Shown here in pieces: positions 34,278 to 43,965 of a DNA stretch of 64,000 nucleotides. The DNA is from Aneurinibacillus tyrosinisolvens. GTDB lineage: Bacteria > Bacillota > Bacilli > Aneurinibacillales > Aneurinibacillaceae. The stretch is taken from contig NZ_BBWZ01000013.1 in assembly GCF_001015055.1 (NCBI RefSeq), positions 52,064-116,063 of the forward strand, written 5' to 3'. The notes beneath the pieces were generated by a model. That model did not search any database and was not told the origin of the DNA. It was given only the letters and a program-made list of their open reading frames with translations. The first letter of the stretch is position 1. Each line of letters opens with the position of its first letter. A program made the translations under genes and the position numbers.

Positions 34278-34299
34278 AATCCGAAAAGGAGATGATTGT

Positions 34300-34380
34300 A
34301 TGCCAATTATTAACATTGATTGTTGGGAAGGATTCAGCGAGGAACAAAAAAAGCAGTGGGTTAAACGGAATAAGGATTGA
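34300..34380 (+). pseudogene. Truncated 4-oxalocrotonate tautomerase-like fragment
   Basis: ATG at 34300 follows AAAGGAG. The 26 codons (PIINIDCWEGFSEEQKKQWV, ending NKD) have the catalytic N-terminal Pro and first helix of tautomerase-family proteins, then stop where the family continues for about 40-110 residues. Promoter and ribosome site are intact, so a short peptide could still be made. Confidence 0.65.
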
Positions 34381-34413
34381 ATTGAACTTGGTTGAGGAAG
34401 GGAGCATACCGCA

Positions 34414-35604
34414 ATGGAGTTAACTGCAAAAAGAGGTAGGGAAGCAACAGTAACAAATTATAATTTAATAACGATTATCCTTATATGGTGTGGTTTTGCT
34501 GTTGTTTCGAGCCTATATGTCACAATACCGATGGTTTCGATTTTTGTGAAAGAGTTCGAAATTACTACTGCTCAGGCCGCGTGGAGCAGCAGTGCTTTTT
34601 CATTCACCTATGCGACAAGCTTTTTATTCTTTGGTCCTTTATCTGACCGTTATGGACGGAAACAAATGATGTTTTGGGGATTAGTTGCTCTCTTTATCGT
34701 CTCACCTCTCCTGGCATTCGTTACTGACTTTTCCTGGCTCGTTGCCCTCCGGGCGATTCAAGGGATAGCGGCCGCAACGTTTGCGCCCGCAGTGCTCGCT
34801 TATATTGTTGAGATCTATCCGGCGGAAAGAAGGGTCACAGCCATCGGGTTCGTTAGCAGCGGGTTTTTGATGTCAGGTATTGCAGGCCAGGTACTGAGCA
34901 GTTGGGTAAGCCAGAACTTAGGGTGGCCTTATGTTTTTAGCTTTCTGGCCGGCGCTTATTTTCTCTCTTCTTTCTTAGTAGGATGGCTCCTTCCAAGAGG
35001 GGAGAGGCAAGAACATATTAGCGTTGTCCTTGCGCTCAAGCAAATGGGTGCGATCCTGTCTCGGAAATCCCTGCTTGTTTGTTATTTTATTGCGGCCACT
35101 CTTTTGCTTTCCTTTGTTGGCATGTATACGGCGCTTGGAAGTTACCTAAGCCAATCACCTTTTGATTTAAGCAGCAGTCAGATTCTTTTAGTTCGGGCGG
35201 CAGGTATTTTTGGGATGTGTCTGTCTCCATTTGTGGGTCATTTCGTAAAAAAGCTTGGAACGAAGACAGTATTACAGGCGGGATTGGTCTCATCCGTGCT
35301 TGGTCTATGTATAGTTGGAGTTAGTTCAAGTCTTGCTTTGCTTATTTTTATGAGTGTTCTGTTTGTTGCCGGCATCTCTATTACTGTCCCTGCGCTCATT
35401 TCCTTGGTTGGTGAGTTAGCAGTGGAATCTCGAGGCATCGCTGTATCTTTATATACATTTATCCTGTTCATAGGAGCGACACTTGGGCCTATCATTACGT
35501 TGTGTTTCTTGAAAACAGGCAGCTATACACTAACATTTGAGAGTTTATCCATTTCATTAGGTATCGGCTTTTTATTTTCATTTCTAATAAGAAAACCAAA
35601 ATAA
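34414..35604 (+). CDS. MFS transporter (drug/metabolite efflux type)
   Basis: A 396-residue inner-membrane protein with about twelve hydrophobic segments. Between TM2 and TM3 lies the MFS motif GPLSDRYGRKQMMFWG (about residues 74-89), and RAIQGIAAATFAPAVLAYIVE (about 113-133) is the drug-proton-antiporter motif in TM4-5. Proton-coupled export is likely; the substrate is unknown. GAGGAAGGGAG is upstream of ATG 34414. It follows the tautomerase fragment and probably shares its promoter and the divergent MerR regulator. Confidence 0.9.
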   Translation: MELTAKRGREATVTNYNLITIILIWCGFAVVSSLYVTIPMVSIFVKEFEITTAQAAWSSSAFSFTYATSFLFFGPLSDRYGRKQMMFWGLVALFIVSPLLAFVTDFSWLVALRAIQGIAAATFAPAVLAYIVEIYPAERRVTAIGFVSSGFLMSGIAGQVLSSWVSQNLGWPYVFSFLAGAYFLSSFLVGWLLPRGERQEHISVVLALKQMGAILSRKSLLVCYFIAATLLLSFVGMYTALGSYLSQSPFDLSSSQILLVRAAGIFGMCLSPFVGHFVKKLGTKTVLQAGLVSSVLGLCIVGVSSSLALLIFMSVLFVAGISITVPALISLVGELAVESRGIAVSLYTFILFIGATLGPIITLCFLKTGSYTLTFESLSISLGIGFLFSFLIRKPK

Positions 35605-35617
35605 CGAGGTGGACAAC

Positions 35618-35734
35618 ATGGAGAACGTTATACAAGAGAACGATGTAATGGAAGGGCAGGAGTACAAAAGCGCCTTAACAGCAGTTTTACCATTACTGAT
35701 GCTCCTGGAAGGATATGGAACAACGGGCGTATAA
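35618..35734 (+). CDS. Short ORF after the MFS gene (38 aa)
   Basis: ATG at 35618 has GAGGTGG six bases upstream and lies 13 bases past the MFS stop. The peptide has an acidic N-terminus (MENVIQENDVMEGQEYKS) and a short hydrophobic C-terminus (ALTAVLPLLMLLEG). It could be a small membrane peptide or the start of a lost gene. Not recognised. Confidence 0.4.
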   Translation: MENVIQENDVMEGQEYKSALTAVLPLLMLLEGYGTTGV

Positions 35735-35789
35735 CTGAAAAATGGCTGCATGACAGCTGGCTTTTAATCTAAGGCACCGTTTAAACTGG

Positions 35790-35832
35790 AAAAGCCGATT
35801 ATTTCCTGAACAAAAGAAATAATCGGCTTTTG
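35790..35832. terminator. Bidirectional intrinsic terminator
   Basis: AAAAGCCGATTATTT (35790-35804) pairs with AAATAATCGGCTTTT (35817-35831) between convergent genes. Confidence 0.9.
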
Positions 35833-35852
35833 ATTTATTCGATCTTTGCTAC

Positions 35853-37502
<1,650 letters not shown>

Positions 37503-37650
37503 TCATCAAACACTAATTATAGCATATGTATGTTCCAATTATAAAGAAAGTGAGAAATGAATGCTTTTCACCTTACAGAAGGGGACGGCAAGCATTAAGG
37601 CAAGCTATGGGGGAAAACCATCATCATTCGGGTAAAAGTAAGCTAATTAG

Positions 37651-37684
37651 AAACAGCCGCCAGGCAGGCGGCTGTTTGTTTTTG
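37651..37684 (+). terminator. Intrinsic terminator-like hairpin
   Basis: AAACAGCCGCC (37651-37661) pairs with GGCGGCTGTTT (37667-37677), followed by GTTTTTGG. No convincing gene precedes it on the plus strand; it may serve minus-strand transcripts. Confidence 0.75.
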
Positions 37685-37703
37685 GTCCTATCATTTACGC
37701 CAA

Positions 37704-37916
37704 TCAGAATGGGTTTATAGCGGTTCCATATAGGTTTTCTTCATATCCTTTAGAGAAAGAGAGAGGCTTTGGTTCGTTATTTGAGGACCATGTGCTGTCG
37801 GCCATTTCCATCGTGTAGTCAGGAATTTGTTCCACCGGCTGATTGCGTACGGTTCTAAATTCCTTGCGCAGCATGTTCTCTACCTTTCTACGTCTACGGC
37901 CTGCTTTCATACTCAC
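37704..37916 (-). CDS. Small basic protein of unknown function (70 aa)
   Basis: GTG at 37916 has GGGAGGG nine bases upstream; the in-frame ATG at 37910 is farther away. The N-terminus is basic (KAGRRRRKVENMLRKEFRTV) and the rest acidic/polar, ending TAINPF. No membrane segment. Not recognised. It follows the zinc-ribbon gene at 37969 on the same strand. Confidence 0.55.
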   Translation of the reverse strand: MSMKAGRRRRKVENMLRKEFRTVRNQPVEQIPDYTMEMADSTWSSNNEPKPLSFSKGYEENLYGTAINPF

Positions 37917-37968
37917 TAAAATCGCCCTCCCAGGATTGTGTTTTCGTTATCCGGTTCACTTGTGTGGC

Positions 37969-38097
37969 CTAATGAGTGTCATAGTAAACGTCATCACCGT
38001 ATGCCTCTTCCGTCATTTCTCTGCACATCCAGCAGTAGCTGCGACTTCGCTCCGAAAATACAAGTTCCTCACCGCAATAGATGCATACATCCTTCAT
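37969..38097 (-). CDS. Small zinc-ribbon protein (42 aa)
   Basis: ATG at 38097 has TAGGAGG seven bases upstream and a TAG stop at 37969. The peptide has two C-x-x-C pairs, VCIYCGEEL and YCWMCREMT, about 15 residues apart, then an acidic tail (EEAYGDDVYYD). This is a one-zinc ribbon like many small Bacillales proteins. Function unknown. It is followed 52 bases later by the small gene at 37916. Confidence 0.75.
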   Translation of the reverse strand: MKDVCIYCGEELVFSERSRSYCWMCREMTEEAYGDDVYYDTH

Positions 38098-38379
38098 AGC
38101 CATTCCTCCTAATAAATTAATAAAGGATTATTATGCTTCCATTTTCACCCGCAGATGACAGATGAGCACTTCACTTATGAAGTGTTACCTCTACTATAGT
38201 CAGCAGGTTGAAGCGTTTTCAACAAGCAAATTCCTTGATTTATATCCTTATTTCCCTTGTTTATTCGGTTTTCGTTACGTTTATTACCTTTTTCAGATAA
38301 TTCTCTCTTTTTTCTTCTTTTTTCATTATTTCATCTGAAACAAGGACAAAACAAAGAATTGACACCATTATGCAACTAA

Positions 38380-38499
38380 GTGTATGCGGTCATTATGACG
38401 ATCAGTGTGGCTCTGCTTCCATTTGCTTATCTGGCATCCGGCTTGCTCGCAGAATGGGCGGGGGCCGGGGTAGTGATTACACACGAAAGGGCGAATTGA
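38380..38499 (+). pseudogene. Possible fragment of an MFS-type membrane protein
   Basis: A plus-strand frame reads VYAVIMTISVALLPFAYLAS then GLLAEWAGAGVVI, a plausible late transmembrane helix pair of an MFS protein, with no start or ribosome site. It meets the truncated end of the aldo/keto reductase. The upstream 38110-38379 stretch is AT-rich and shows nothing else. Confidence 0.35.
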
Positions 38500-39311
38500 G
38501 ATAAACTTACTTCATTCTTTTCAGCGATGGTACGATAATGATTGACTAATTCGAAATTGCGGTTCGTAAAATATTTTTTGAGTAATTTTTCTCCGTGTGC
38601 GGCATGGCTTTCAGGCGGAGCGTCTTCCTGGTTTTTATATTTTCCTGACAGCATTCCCCGCGCCATTGGGCTGTACACCATGACACCCACACCTTCGGAC
38701 TCGCAAAACGGCAGCAGCTCTTGTTCGATTTCTCTCGATAGCAAATTATACTGGGGTTGAACAGATACAAACTTCTCAAGGTTCATCCTCTCGCTGATGG
38801 CGTGGGACTTCATAATTTGCCAGGCGGCAAAATTAGAACATCCGATGTAACGGACTTTTCCCTGGCGTACGAGGTCATCTAATGTTCGCAGTGTTTCTTC
38901 TAACGGCGTAGCCGGGTCAAAGATATGAACCTGGTACAAATCGATATAGTCTGTTTGTAAGCGGTGTAGTGAGTTCTCCACTTCTCTCATGATATGGGTA
39001 CGCGAAAGGCCTGACTCATTTTTGCCATGGCCCATATGTATTCCTACCTTGGTGGCTAATACAACCTTGTCTCTTCTTCCTTTGAGCGCCCGTCCAAGAA
39101 TGGCTTCGGACTCTCCTGTACCGTATGGAGCCTCAGTATCCTGGCCTTTTCCATAAAAATTGGCGGTATCAATAAAATTGATTCCCCGGTCAAGTGCGGT
39201 GTTTAAAATAGAAACCGAAGCCTCTTCATCTATCCACCTCCCAAACGCCATCGTTCCCAAACATAGCGTAGATATCTCCAGCCCTGTTTTGCCTAGCTTC
39301 TTATACTGCAT
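38427..39311 (-). CDS. Aldo/keto reductase, C-terminally truncated
   Basis: NADPH-dependent AKR fold. Seen: MQYKKLGKTGLEISTLCLGTM at the N-terminus, catalytic Asp-Tyr in FIDTANFYG (about residues 47-55), Lys in VLATKVGIHMG (about 88), His in LYQVHIFDP (about 128), and YIGCSNFAAWQI. After SLSQFALS the sequence changes to VITTPAPAHSASKPDAR, where family members continue for about 30-40 residues with the cofactor-binding GAS-type segment. So the C-terminus has been replaced by read-through into foreign DNA. Activity is doubtful. ATG at 39311 has GAGGTG six bases upstream; a GTG at 39320 is part of that site. Confidence 0.85.
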   Translation of the reverse strand: MQYKKLGKTGLEISTLCLGTMAFGRWIDEEASVSILNTALDRGINFIDTANFYGKGQDTEAPYGTGESEAILGRALKGRRDKVVLATKVGIHMGHGKNESGLSRTHIMREVENSLHRLQTDYIDLYQVHIFDPATPLEETLRTLDDLVRQGKVRYIGCSNFAAWQIMKSHAISERMNLEKFVSVQPQYNLLSREIEQELLPFCESEGVGVMVYSPMARGMLSGKYKNQEDAPPESHAAHGEKLLKKYFTNRNFELVNHYRTIAEKNEVSLSQFALSCVITTPAPAHSASKPDAR

Positions 39312-39515
39312 GTTTGTCACCTCAGCCTTATATTTTTCACTATTCCTGCCAACGATTCTTACATTTTACTACAGTTTGCAATAAAAACGATAAATTATGG
39401 AGTATACAGGTACAAGGAGCGCAGCCTATTCCAGTGTAGCCAATGAATTGGAAATTTGAAATAATGGAGACGAAACAGAGCAGTTAAAACTCTCAATGCG
39501 AAAGGAGTCATTTTA

Positions 39516-40070
39516 ATGGCATTAAAATCCTGGTACGAAAAAGGAATGACATTTGAGCAGTATCGTACGAGCATGCAAGTAAATCAGCAGGAGTTAAACC
39601 GGATTTATGAACAGCTTGTTCTCTCCGAAGAGGATGTAAAAACATTCGAGGATATGGCGAAGCGCAACTGGAGCGGCATCGTTCTTACGGCAGATTGGTG
39701 TGGCGATGCTGCTTTATGTGTTCCGATTGTTCAGAGGATAGCAGAGCTAAGCAATATGGAGCTGCGTTTTCTCATCCGTGATGAGAACCTGGAGCTTATG
39801 GACCAGTATTTAACCAACGGTACATCCAGATCGATTCCAATCTTCATTTTCATTGATCAAGATGGCCAGGAAACAAAGGTATGGGGCCCTCGCTCGCCGG
39901 AGGTTCAGGAGTTTATTACATCCTTAAGAGCCGGACTGCCGGCAGCAGATGCACCGGATTTTCAGGAAAAACAGCAAAATGTGTTTCGCCAGTTCAAAGA
40001 AAGAATTACGACCGATCCAGCGGTATGGGGCACAGTTGTAGAAAGCGTTAAAGCAAAGCTTCAGGATTAA
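39516..40070 (+). CDS. Thioredoxin-fold protein (thioredoxin_9-like)
   Basis: A 184-residue cytosolic thioredoxin-like protein. The usual active-site strand is present as VLTADWCGDAALCVPIVQRI (about residues 56-75); Cys62 and Cys68 are five apart instead of the CxxC of true thioredoxins. SIPIFIFIDQDGQE carries the cis-Pro (about 106). Such proteins are common and uncharacterised in Bacillales; reductase or thiol-holding roles are suggested. ATG at 39516 has AAAGGAG upstream; single-gene unit. Confidence 0.85.
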   Translation: MALKSWYEKGMTFEQYRTSMQVNQQELNRIYEQLVLSEEDVKTFEDMAKRNWSGIVLTADWCGDAALCVPIVQRIAELSNMELRFLIRDENLELMDQYLTNGTSRSIPIFIFIDQDGQETKVWGPRSPEVQEFITSLRAGLPAADAPDFQEKQQNVFRQFKERITTDPAVWGTVVESVKAKLQD

Positions 40071-40082
40071 GAAATAGTAAAG

Positions 40083-40118
40083 AAAAACGCCTGGATATAA
40101 CAATCCAAGCGTTTTTTC
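40083..40118 (+). terminator. Intrinsic terminator
   Basis: AAAAACGC plus TGGAT pairs with ATCCA plus GCGTTTTT, T tract following. Confidence 0.85.
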
Positions 40119-40250
40119 GTTAAAAGCATGGAAGAATCTCTCATTGCGACTCTAGGTAAGTCAGGTAATTCAATGTATAATGAGAGTGATTATGACACGG
40201 AATGATTCAATGCGCATCATCATCACACTTTTATGTAGGGGTGGTACACT

Positions 40251-41051
40251 ATGACAAAAGAAATACGGTTAGACCATCTAAACAGGAAGGTGGAAGTGCC
40301 TGTTTCTCCCAGGCGAATCCTATCACTTTGCCCCTCCATCACACATACGATGTTTGCGCTGGACCTTGCCGATCAAATCGTCGGGAGGACGCAGTTTTGC
40401 ATTCATCCGGCGGACCAGGTTCAATCAGTACCAAAGGTAGGGGGCACAAAACAAATCGATTATGATGTGGTAGATAAACTGAATCCTGACCTCATTATCG
40501 TTGAAAAAGAAGAAAACCCAAAAGAAATGGTAGAGAAACTGGCGGAAAGCTATCCCGTTTATGTTACCGATGTAGAGGATTATACAGATGCCCTGCAAAT
40601 GATTCGCGATCTCGGCGTGCTGACAAATAGAGAACAGCAAGCCCGAAGCATGGTAGAAACCATTGAAGAGAAGTTTCGCGGATTACAAACAATACAAGAT
40701 TGCAAGGTTGCCTATGTTATTTGGAGAAAGCCCTACATGGCGGCAGGCAGCCATACATACATCGACTCACTGCTCAAAGCGTGCGGTTTTACAAATGTCT
40801 TTCAAGGCTATCCTGGCAGATACCCGGAAGTCACAGAGGAAGATTTCCGCAAAGCAAAGCCTGATTTTATTTTTTTATCTTCCGAGCCGTTTCCGTTTAA
40901 GGAACCGCACCGGGAGGAATTCCGCAAGCTGTTTCCTGACAGTGAAACGGTACTTGTAGACGGAGAGATGTTCTCCTGGTATGGGGCGCAGATGACGGAA
41001 GCAGCTGGCTATTTTAATCAATTATTAACCAGATTAAGGAGATGTCCTTAA
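40251..41051 (+). CDS. Helical-backbone metal receptor/BtuF-like protein without signal peptide
   Basis: A 266-residue protein of the ABC-transporter class III substrate-binding fold: RRILSLCPSITHTMFALDLADQIVGRT (about residues 21-47), VPKVGGTKQIDYDVVDKLNPDLIIVEK (about 61-87), then AYVIWRKPYMAAG and GRYPEVTEEDF in the second lobe. It resembles BtuF/vitamin-B12-type binders. It starts directly with MTKEIRLDHLNRKVEV and has no signal peptide or lipobox, so it should stay in the cytoplasm, and no permease or ATPase is adjacent. It may be a cobalamin- or metal-handling protein instead of a transport part. GGGGTGG precedes ATG 40251. Confidence 0.82.
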   Translation: MTKEIRLDHLNRKVEVPVSPRRILSLCPSITHTMFALDLADQIVGRTQFCIHPADQVQSVPKVGGTKQIDYDVVDKLNPDLIIVEKEENPKEMVEKLAESYPVYVTDVEDYTDALQMIRDLGVLTNREQQARSMVETIEEKFRGLQTIQDCKVAYVIWRKPYMAAGSHTYIDSLLKACGFTNVFQGYPGRYPEVTEEDFRKAKPDFIFLSSEPFPFKEPHREEFRKLFPDSETVLVDGEMFSWYGAQMTEAAGYFNQLLTRLRRCP

Positions 41052-41054
41052 TCT
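41032..41054 (+). terminator. Hairpin overlapping the stop codon
   Basis: AGATTAAGGA (41032-41040 region) pairs perfectly with TCCTTAATCT around GATG; there is no T run. A second hairpin, GCTCGGC...GCCGAGC (41088-41116), follows. Confidence 0.45.
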
Positions 41055-41190
41055 GCATTAAGAGCTATGGGATGGCATAACGTGGACGCTCGGCTGCCTT
41101 GCAACGGTGGCCGAGCCGCAGCAGTAGAATCGAAAGTATAATAGCTAAAAATTATTTTCCGTAGTAAGTTTAATTTAAAAAGACTGACTA

Positions 41191-41234
41191 TTGACAAAAT
41201 TTTAAATTCGTTTTATAACTGATATATCAGATAT
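41191..41234 (+). promoter_or_regulatory. Promoter with GntR-type operator before the amidohydrolase remnant
   Basis: TTGACA (41191-41196) and TATAAC (41214-41219) are exactly 17 bases apart. The sequence CTGATATATCAGATAT (41219-41234) starts at the end of the -10 box and recurs at 42217. The location fits repression. Confidence 0.75.
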
Positions 41235-41354
41235 TAGCTTCCAACTCCTTTATACAAGCCTACGAGATGGAAATGTTTTTTCACAATATCTAAAAGTATC
41301 CTTTTGTAAGCGTATACATTTTGAACGATTAATCAATTTGCCAGGGGAGGAATA

Positions 41355-42148
41355 ATGATGGACCGTGGGAGTTAAGAAAGGCAATACGCAGCATTCGCAA
41401 GAGCGGGGCAGACGTAGTTAAGATTTACATCGATGGGGAAGGAATGCTTGATAATGACCAACCCGGTGAACTAACGTATACCGAAGAAGAAGTGGTTGCT
41501 GCTGTCGACGAGGCGCATCGCCGCGGCCTGTTAGCGGTTTGTCATGCACGAGGAGCAGAAGCGGTAAGAATAGCGGTACATGCCGGTATGGACATTATTG
41601 GCCACGCAAACGTGCTTGATGATGAAACAGTAGAACTCCTAAGGAGCGTAAGAGATCGAATCTTTGTCGTACCGGCTATCGAGTGGCATGTAGGGCTCTG
41701 GGAACGGGGCGCAGAATTTGGCGTGACACGGGAATTTCTGGAGGCAACCGGATATCAGGAAGAACTAAGCGAAACGATTTCCAGCGTTAAAAGAATGAAA
41801 GAAGCGGGTGTACGCGTCCTGCCAGGTGGTGACTTCGGTTTCAACTGGTCGCCGCATGGTACTTATGCTCGCGACCTCCAGAATTTTGTCGAGTATTTCG
41901 GATATACTCCGAAAGAAGTTCTTCTTGCAGCAACCAGGGATGCCGGAGCCGCAATGAGGCCGCGAGGAATGATCGGAACACTGGAATCGGGTAAGCTTGC
42001 CGATCTCATTGTAGTCGAAGGGAATCCATTGGAGGATGTAAGGATTCTTCAGGAAAAAGAACGGATCGTCGGGGTAATGAAAGATGGAAAATGGTACCAC
42101 AATGACTTTGTCAGTTTCGCAGAACCTATCGTTAGTCATTTAGTTTAA
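41355..42148 (+). pseudogene. Amidohydrolase, N-terminal third missing
   Basis: A C-terminal two-thirds of an imidazolonepropionase-like amidohydrolase. In-frame from about 41357 it reads DGPWELRKAIRSIRKSGADV, then CHARGAEAVRIAVHAGMDIIGHA with metal-binding His residues, VLPGGDFGFNWSPHGTYARDL with the late Asp, and GTLESGKLADLIVVEGNPLED at the end. The N-terminal HxH metal site is absent. GGGGAGG and ATGATG at 41344-41358 form a normal start, but that frame ends at once; the body is in another frame. This suggests a deletion between start and middle. The first in-frame ATG is 41444. Promoter and operator remain. Confidence 0.8.
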
Positions 42149-42170
42149 CATAAGCGGGCGATTATGCTTT

Positions 42171-42210
42171 ATACGGTTAATGCCAGCCATCGTGCTGGCA
42201 TTAACCGTAT
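42171..42210 (+). terminator. Perfect 17-bp stem-loop after the amidohydrolase remnant
   Basis: The arm 42171-42187 (ATACGGTTAATGCCAGC) is fully complementary to 42194-42210, loop of six. No T tract follows, so it may stabilise RNA or act in regulation instead of ending transcription. Confidence 0.6.
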
Positions 42211-42216
42211 ATTCAT

Positions 42217-42232
42217 CTGATATATCAGATAT
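42217..42232 (+). promoter_or_regulatory. Second copy of the GntR-type operator, before korA
   Basis: CTGATATATCAGATAT is identical to 41219-41234. It lies 52 bases before the korA start. Confidence 0.75.
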
Positions 42233-42283
42233 CCAGTATCAGTTCTTGATTTCTTATATAAGCTTATTAGGAGGAAAACGACA

Positions 42284-43959
42284 ATGAAAACTGCTGCGTT
42301 ATTTGGATTGACCGGGCAAGGGATAGAAACAGCAGGGGAGATTCTATCCAGTATCTTGCAGTCACAGGGGTATTCTCATCGGGCATGGAGAGATTTCTCC
42401 ACAATTATTAGGGGTGGATATACCGCCTTTGAGATTTATATTTCTGAAGAAGGGGAAGAATCTCCGCCTCCACGAATCGAAGCGATTGACATAGCGGTAG
42501 TATGGGATGATGAGGGAGCAAAACGTTACGTATCGAGATTAGAAGATAAAGGGCTGTTATTCGGTCCGAAAATAACGCAGCTTGTTCCGCCTGAAAATCA
42601 AGAAGAATGTCCGAAATTAGGATTTAATGTATGGGCTCTCGGAGTCATCGCAGGATATGTTGGGATACCATTTGATCTCGTAAATGAGGAGGTAGGCTCC
42701 CATTTTAAAGATGAGAAAAATCATGATTTAGTTTATCGGGGTTATGTTTTAGGGAGGTCCAAAACCAAAAACGACGATTTAAAACCAACCTTCATAGAAA
42801 ATGTCACGATATCAGGTAATGATGCTTTATCTCTAGGAGCCATTGCAGGAGAGGTTAGACACTATTTTGGTTATCCAATTACCCCTGCTTCTGAAATTCT
42901 GGAGAATTTGTCTAAATGGCTTCCCCCGATTGATGGGAAAACCTATCAGATGGAGGATGAAATTGCGGCGATTCATGCCGCGATCGGTGCTAGTTTTGCT
43001 GGTAAAAGAACGTTTGTTGCGACGAGCGGTCCCGGACTGTCACTCATGACAGAGGGGATTAGCTATCTTGGTGCTACTGAAATTCCTCTTGTTATTATTG
43101 ATAACCAACGTGGAGGTCCATCAACCGGAATGCCGACAAAAACCGAGCAAAGCGATCTTCTTCATCTTCGGCATGCCGGCCATGGAGAATTTGCGCGGAT
43201 TTTGCTTACACCAACAGATGTACTAGATTGCATTGTTGTTATTCAAGAAGCCCTTAATCTGGCCGATTATTATCAATGCCCGGTCATTATCGCCCTTGAT
43301 TTAGATCTTGCATTAAGGCGTATCTCTATTCCATGGTCTTCCGTAGAGACTGCCATCCGCAGCGTCTCTGTTGATAGAGGACGGACTCTTCTTGAATCCA
43401 CTCCTTTAGAAGAGTATGTGAGATATCGTTCAGATGATGGGGCTCCCCCAGTGAGAACCATTCCTGGAATTAAAGGCGGGGCTTACGTGGCTAGCGGAGA
43501 TGAACACGATGAAAGGGGATTTATGGAGCCTGATTACAAAGAAGTGCGGCACACGCTGCACATGAGACGGCTGCATAAGACCGATCGCATCCAGTATAAC
43601 CGGCCTTTATCGATTGTAGGTAATACAGAAGCGCCAATCGCGATTGTTGGAACCGGTTCAATGGGAGAGCTCATTGAAAACGTGGTAAATCTTCACCCTG
43701 ATAAATATGTCGGCATTTTGCTTCGTCAACTGCACCCAGTCCCAATGGAAAATCTATCAGCTGCCTTATCCAATGCAAAACAGTGATTGTTACGGAATAT
43801 AATGCAACAGGACAAATACGGTCCATAATTGAACCTGTCCTTGTGAACAAAAATGTACATTCCCTCCTCCGATTTGATGGTGAACACTACACACTTGAAG
43901 AATTCGAGGATGCCTTAAAGCGCATTGAGTCTAATCACAATGAATTAATTAGGGGGTAA
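42284..43959 (+). CDS. korA: 2-oxoacid:ferredoxin oxidoreductase, fused gamma-alpha subunit, frameshifted near the end
   Basis: The N-terminal gamma domain (ALFGLTGQGIETAGEILSSIL, about residues 5-25; IIRGGYTAFEIYIS) is fused to the alpha domain: GNDALSLGAIAGEVRHYFGYPITPASEI (about 177-204), YQMEDEIAAIHAAIGASFAGKRT (about 216-238) and TSGPGLSLMTEGISYLGATEIPLVII. It partners the beta subunit at 43966 to turn 2-oxoacids plus CoA into acyl-CoA and reduced ferredoxin. The first frame stops at 43786 in GCAAAACAGTGA. The next frame continues the family ending (VIVTEYNATGQIRSIIEPVL...) to TAA 43957-43959. One A appears missing from an A4 run (43777-43780). Without the last 58 residues the domain II tail is lost. 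Start has TAGGAGG. Confidence 0.85.
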
Positions 43960-43965
43960 ATGTGA

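Noticed and set aside
37526..37720. 64-codon plus-strand ORF after the ABC-F promoter
   Set aside because: It reads through a terminator hairpin and has no ribosome site or recognisable sequence.
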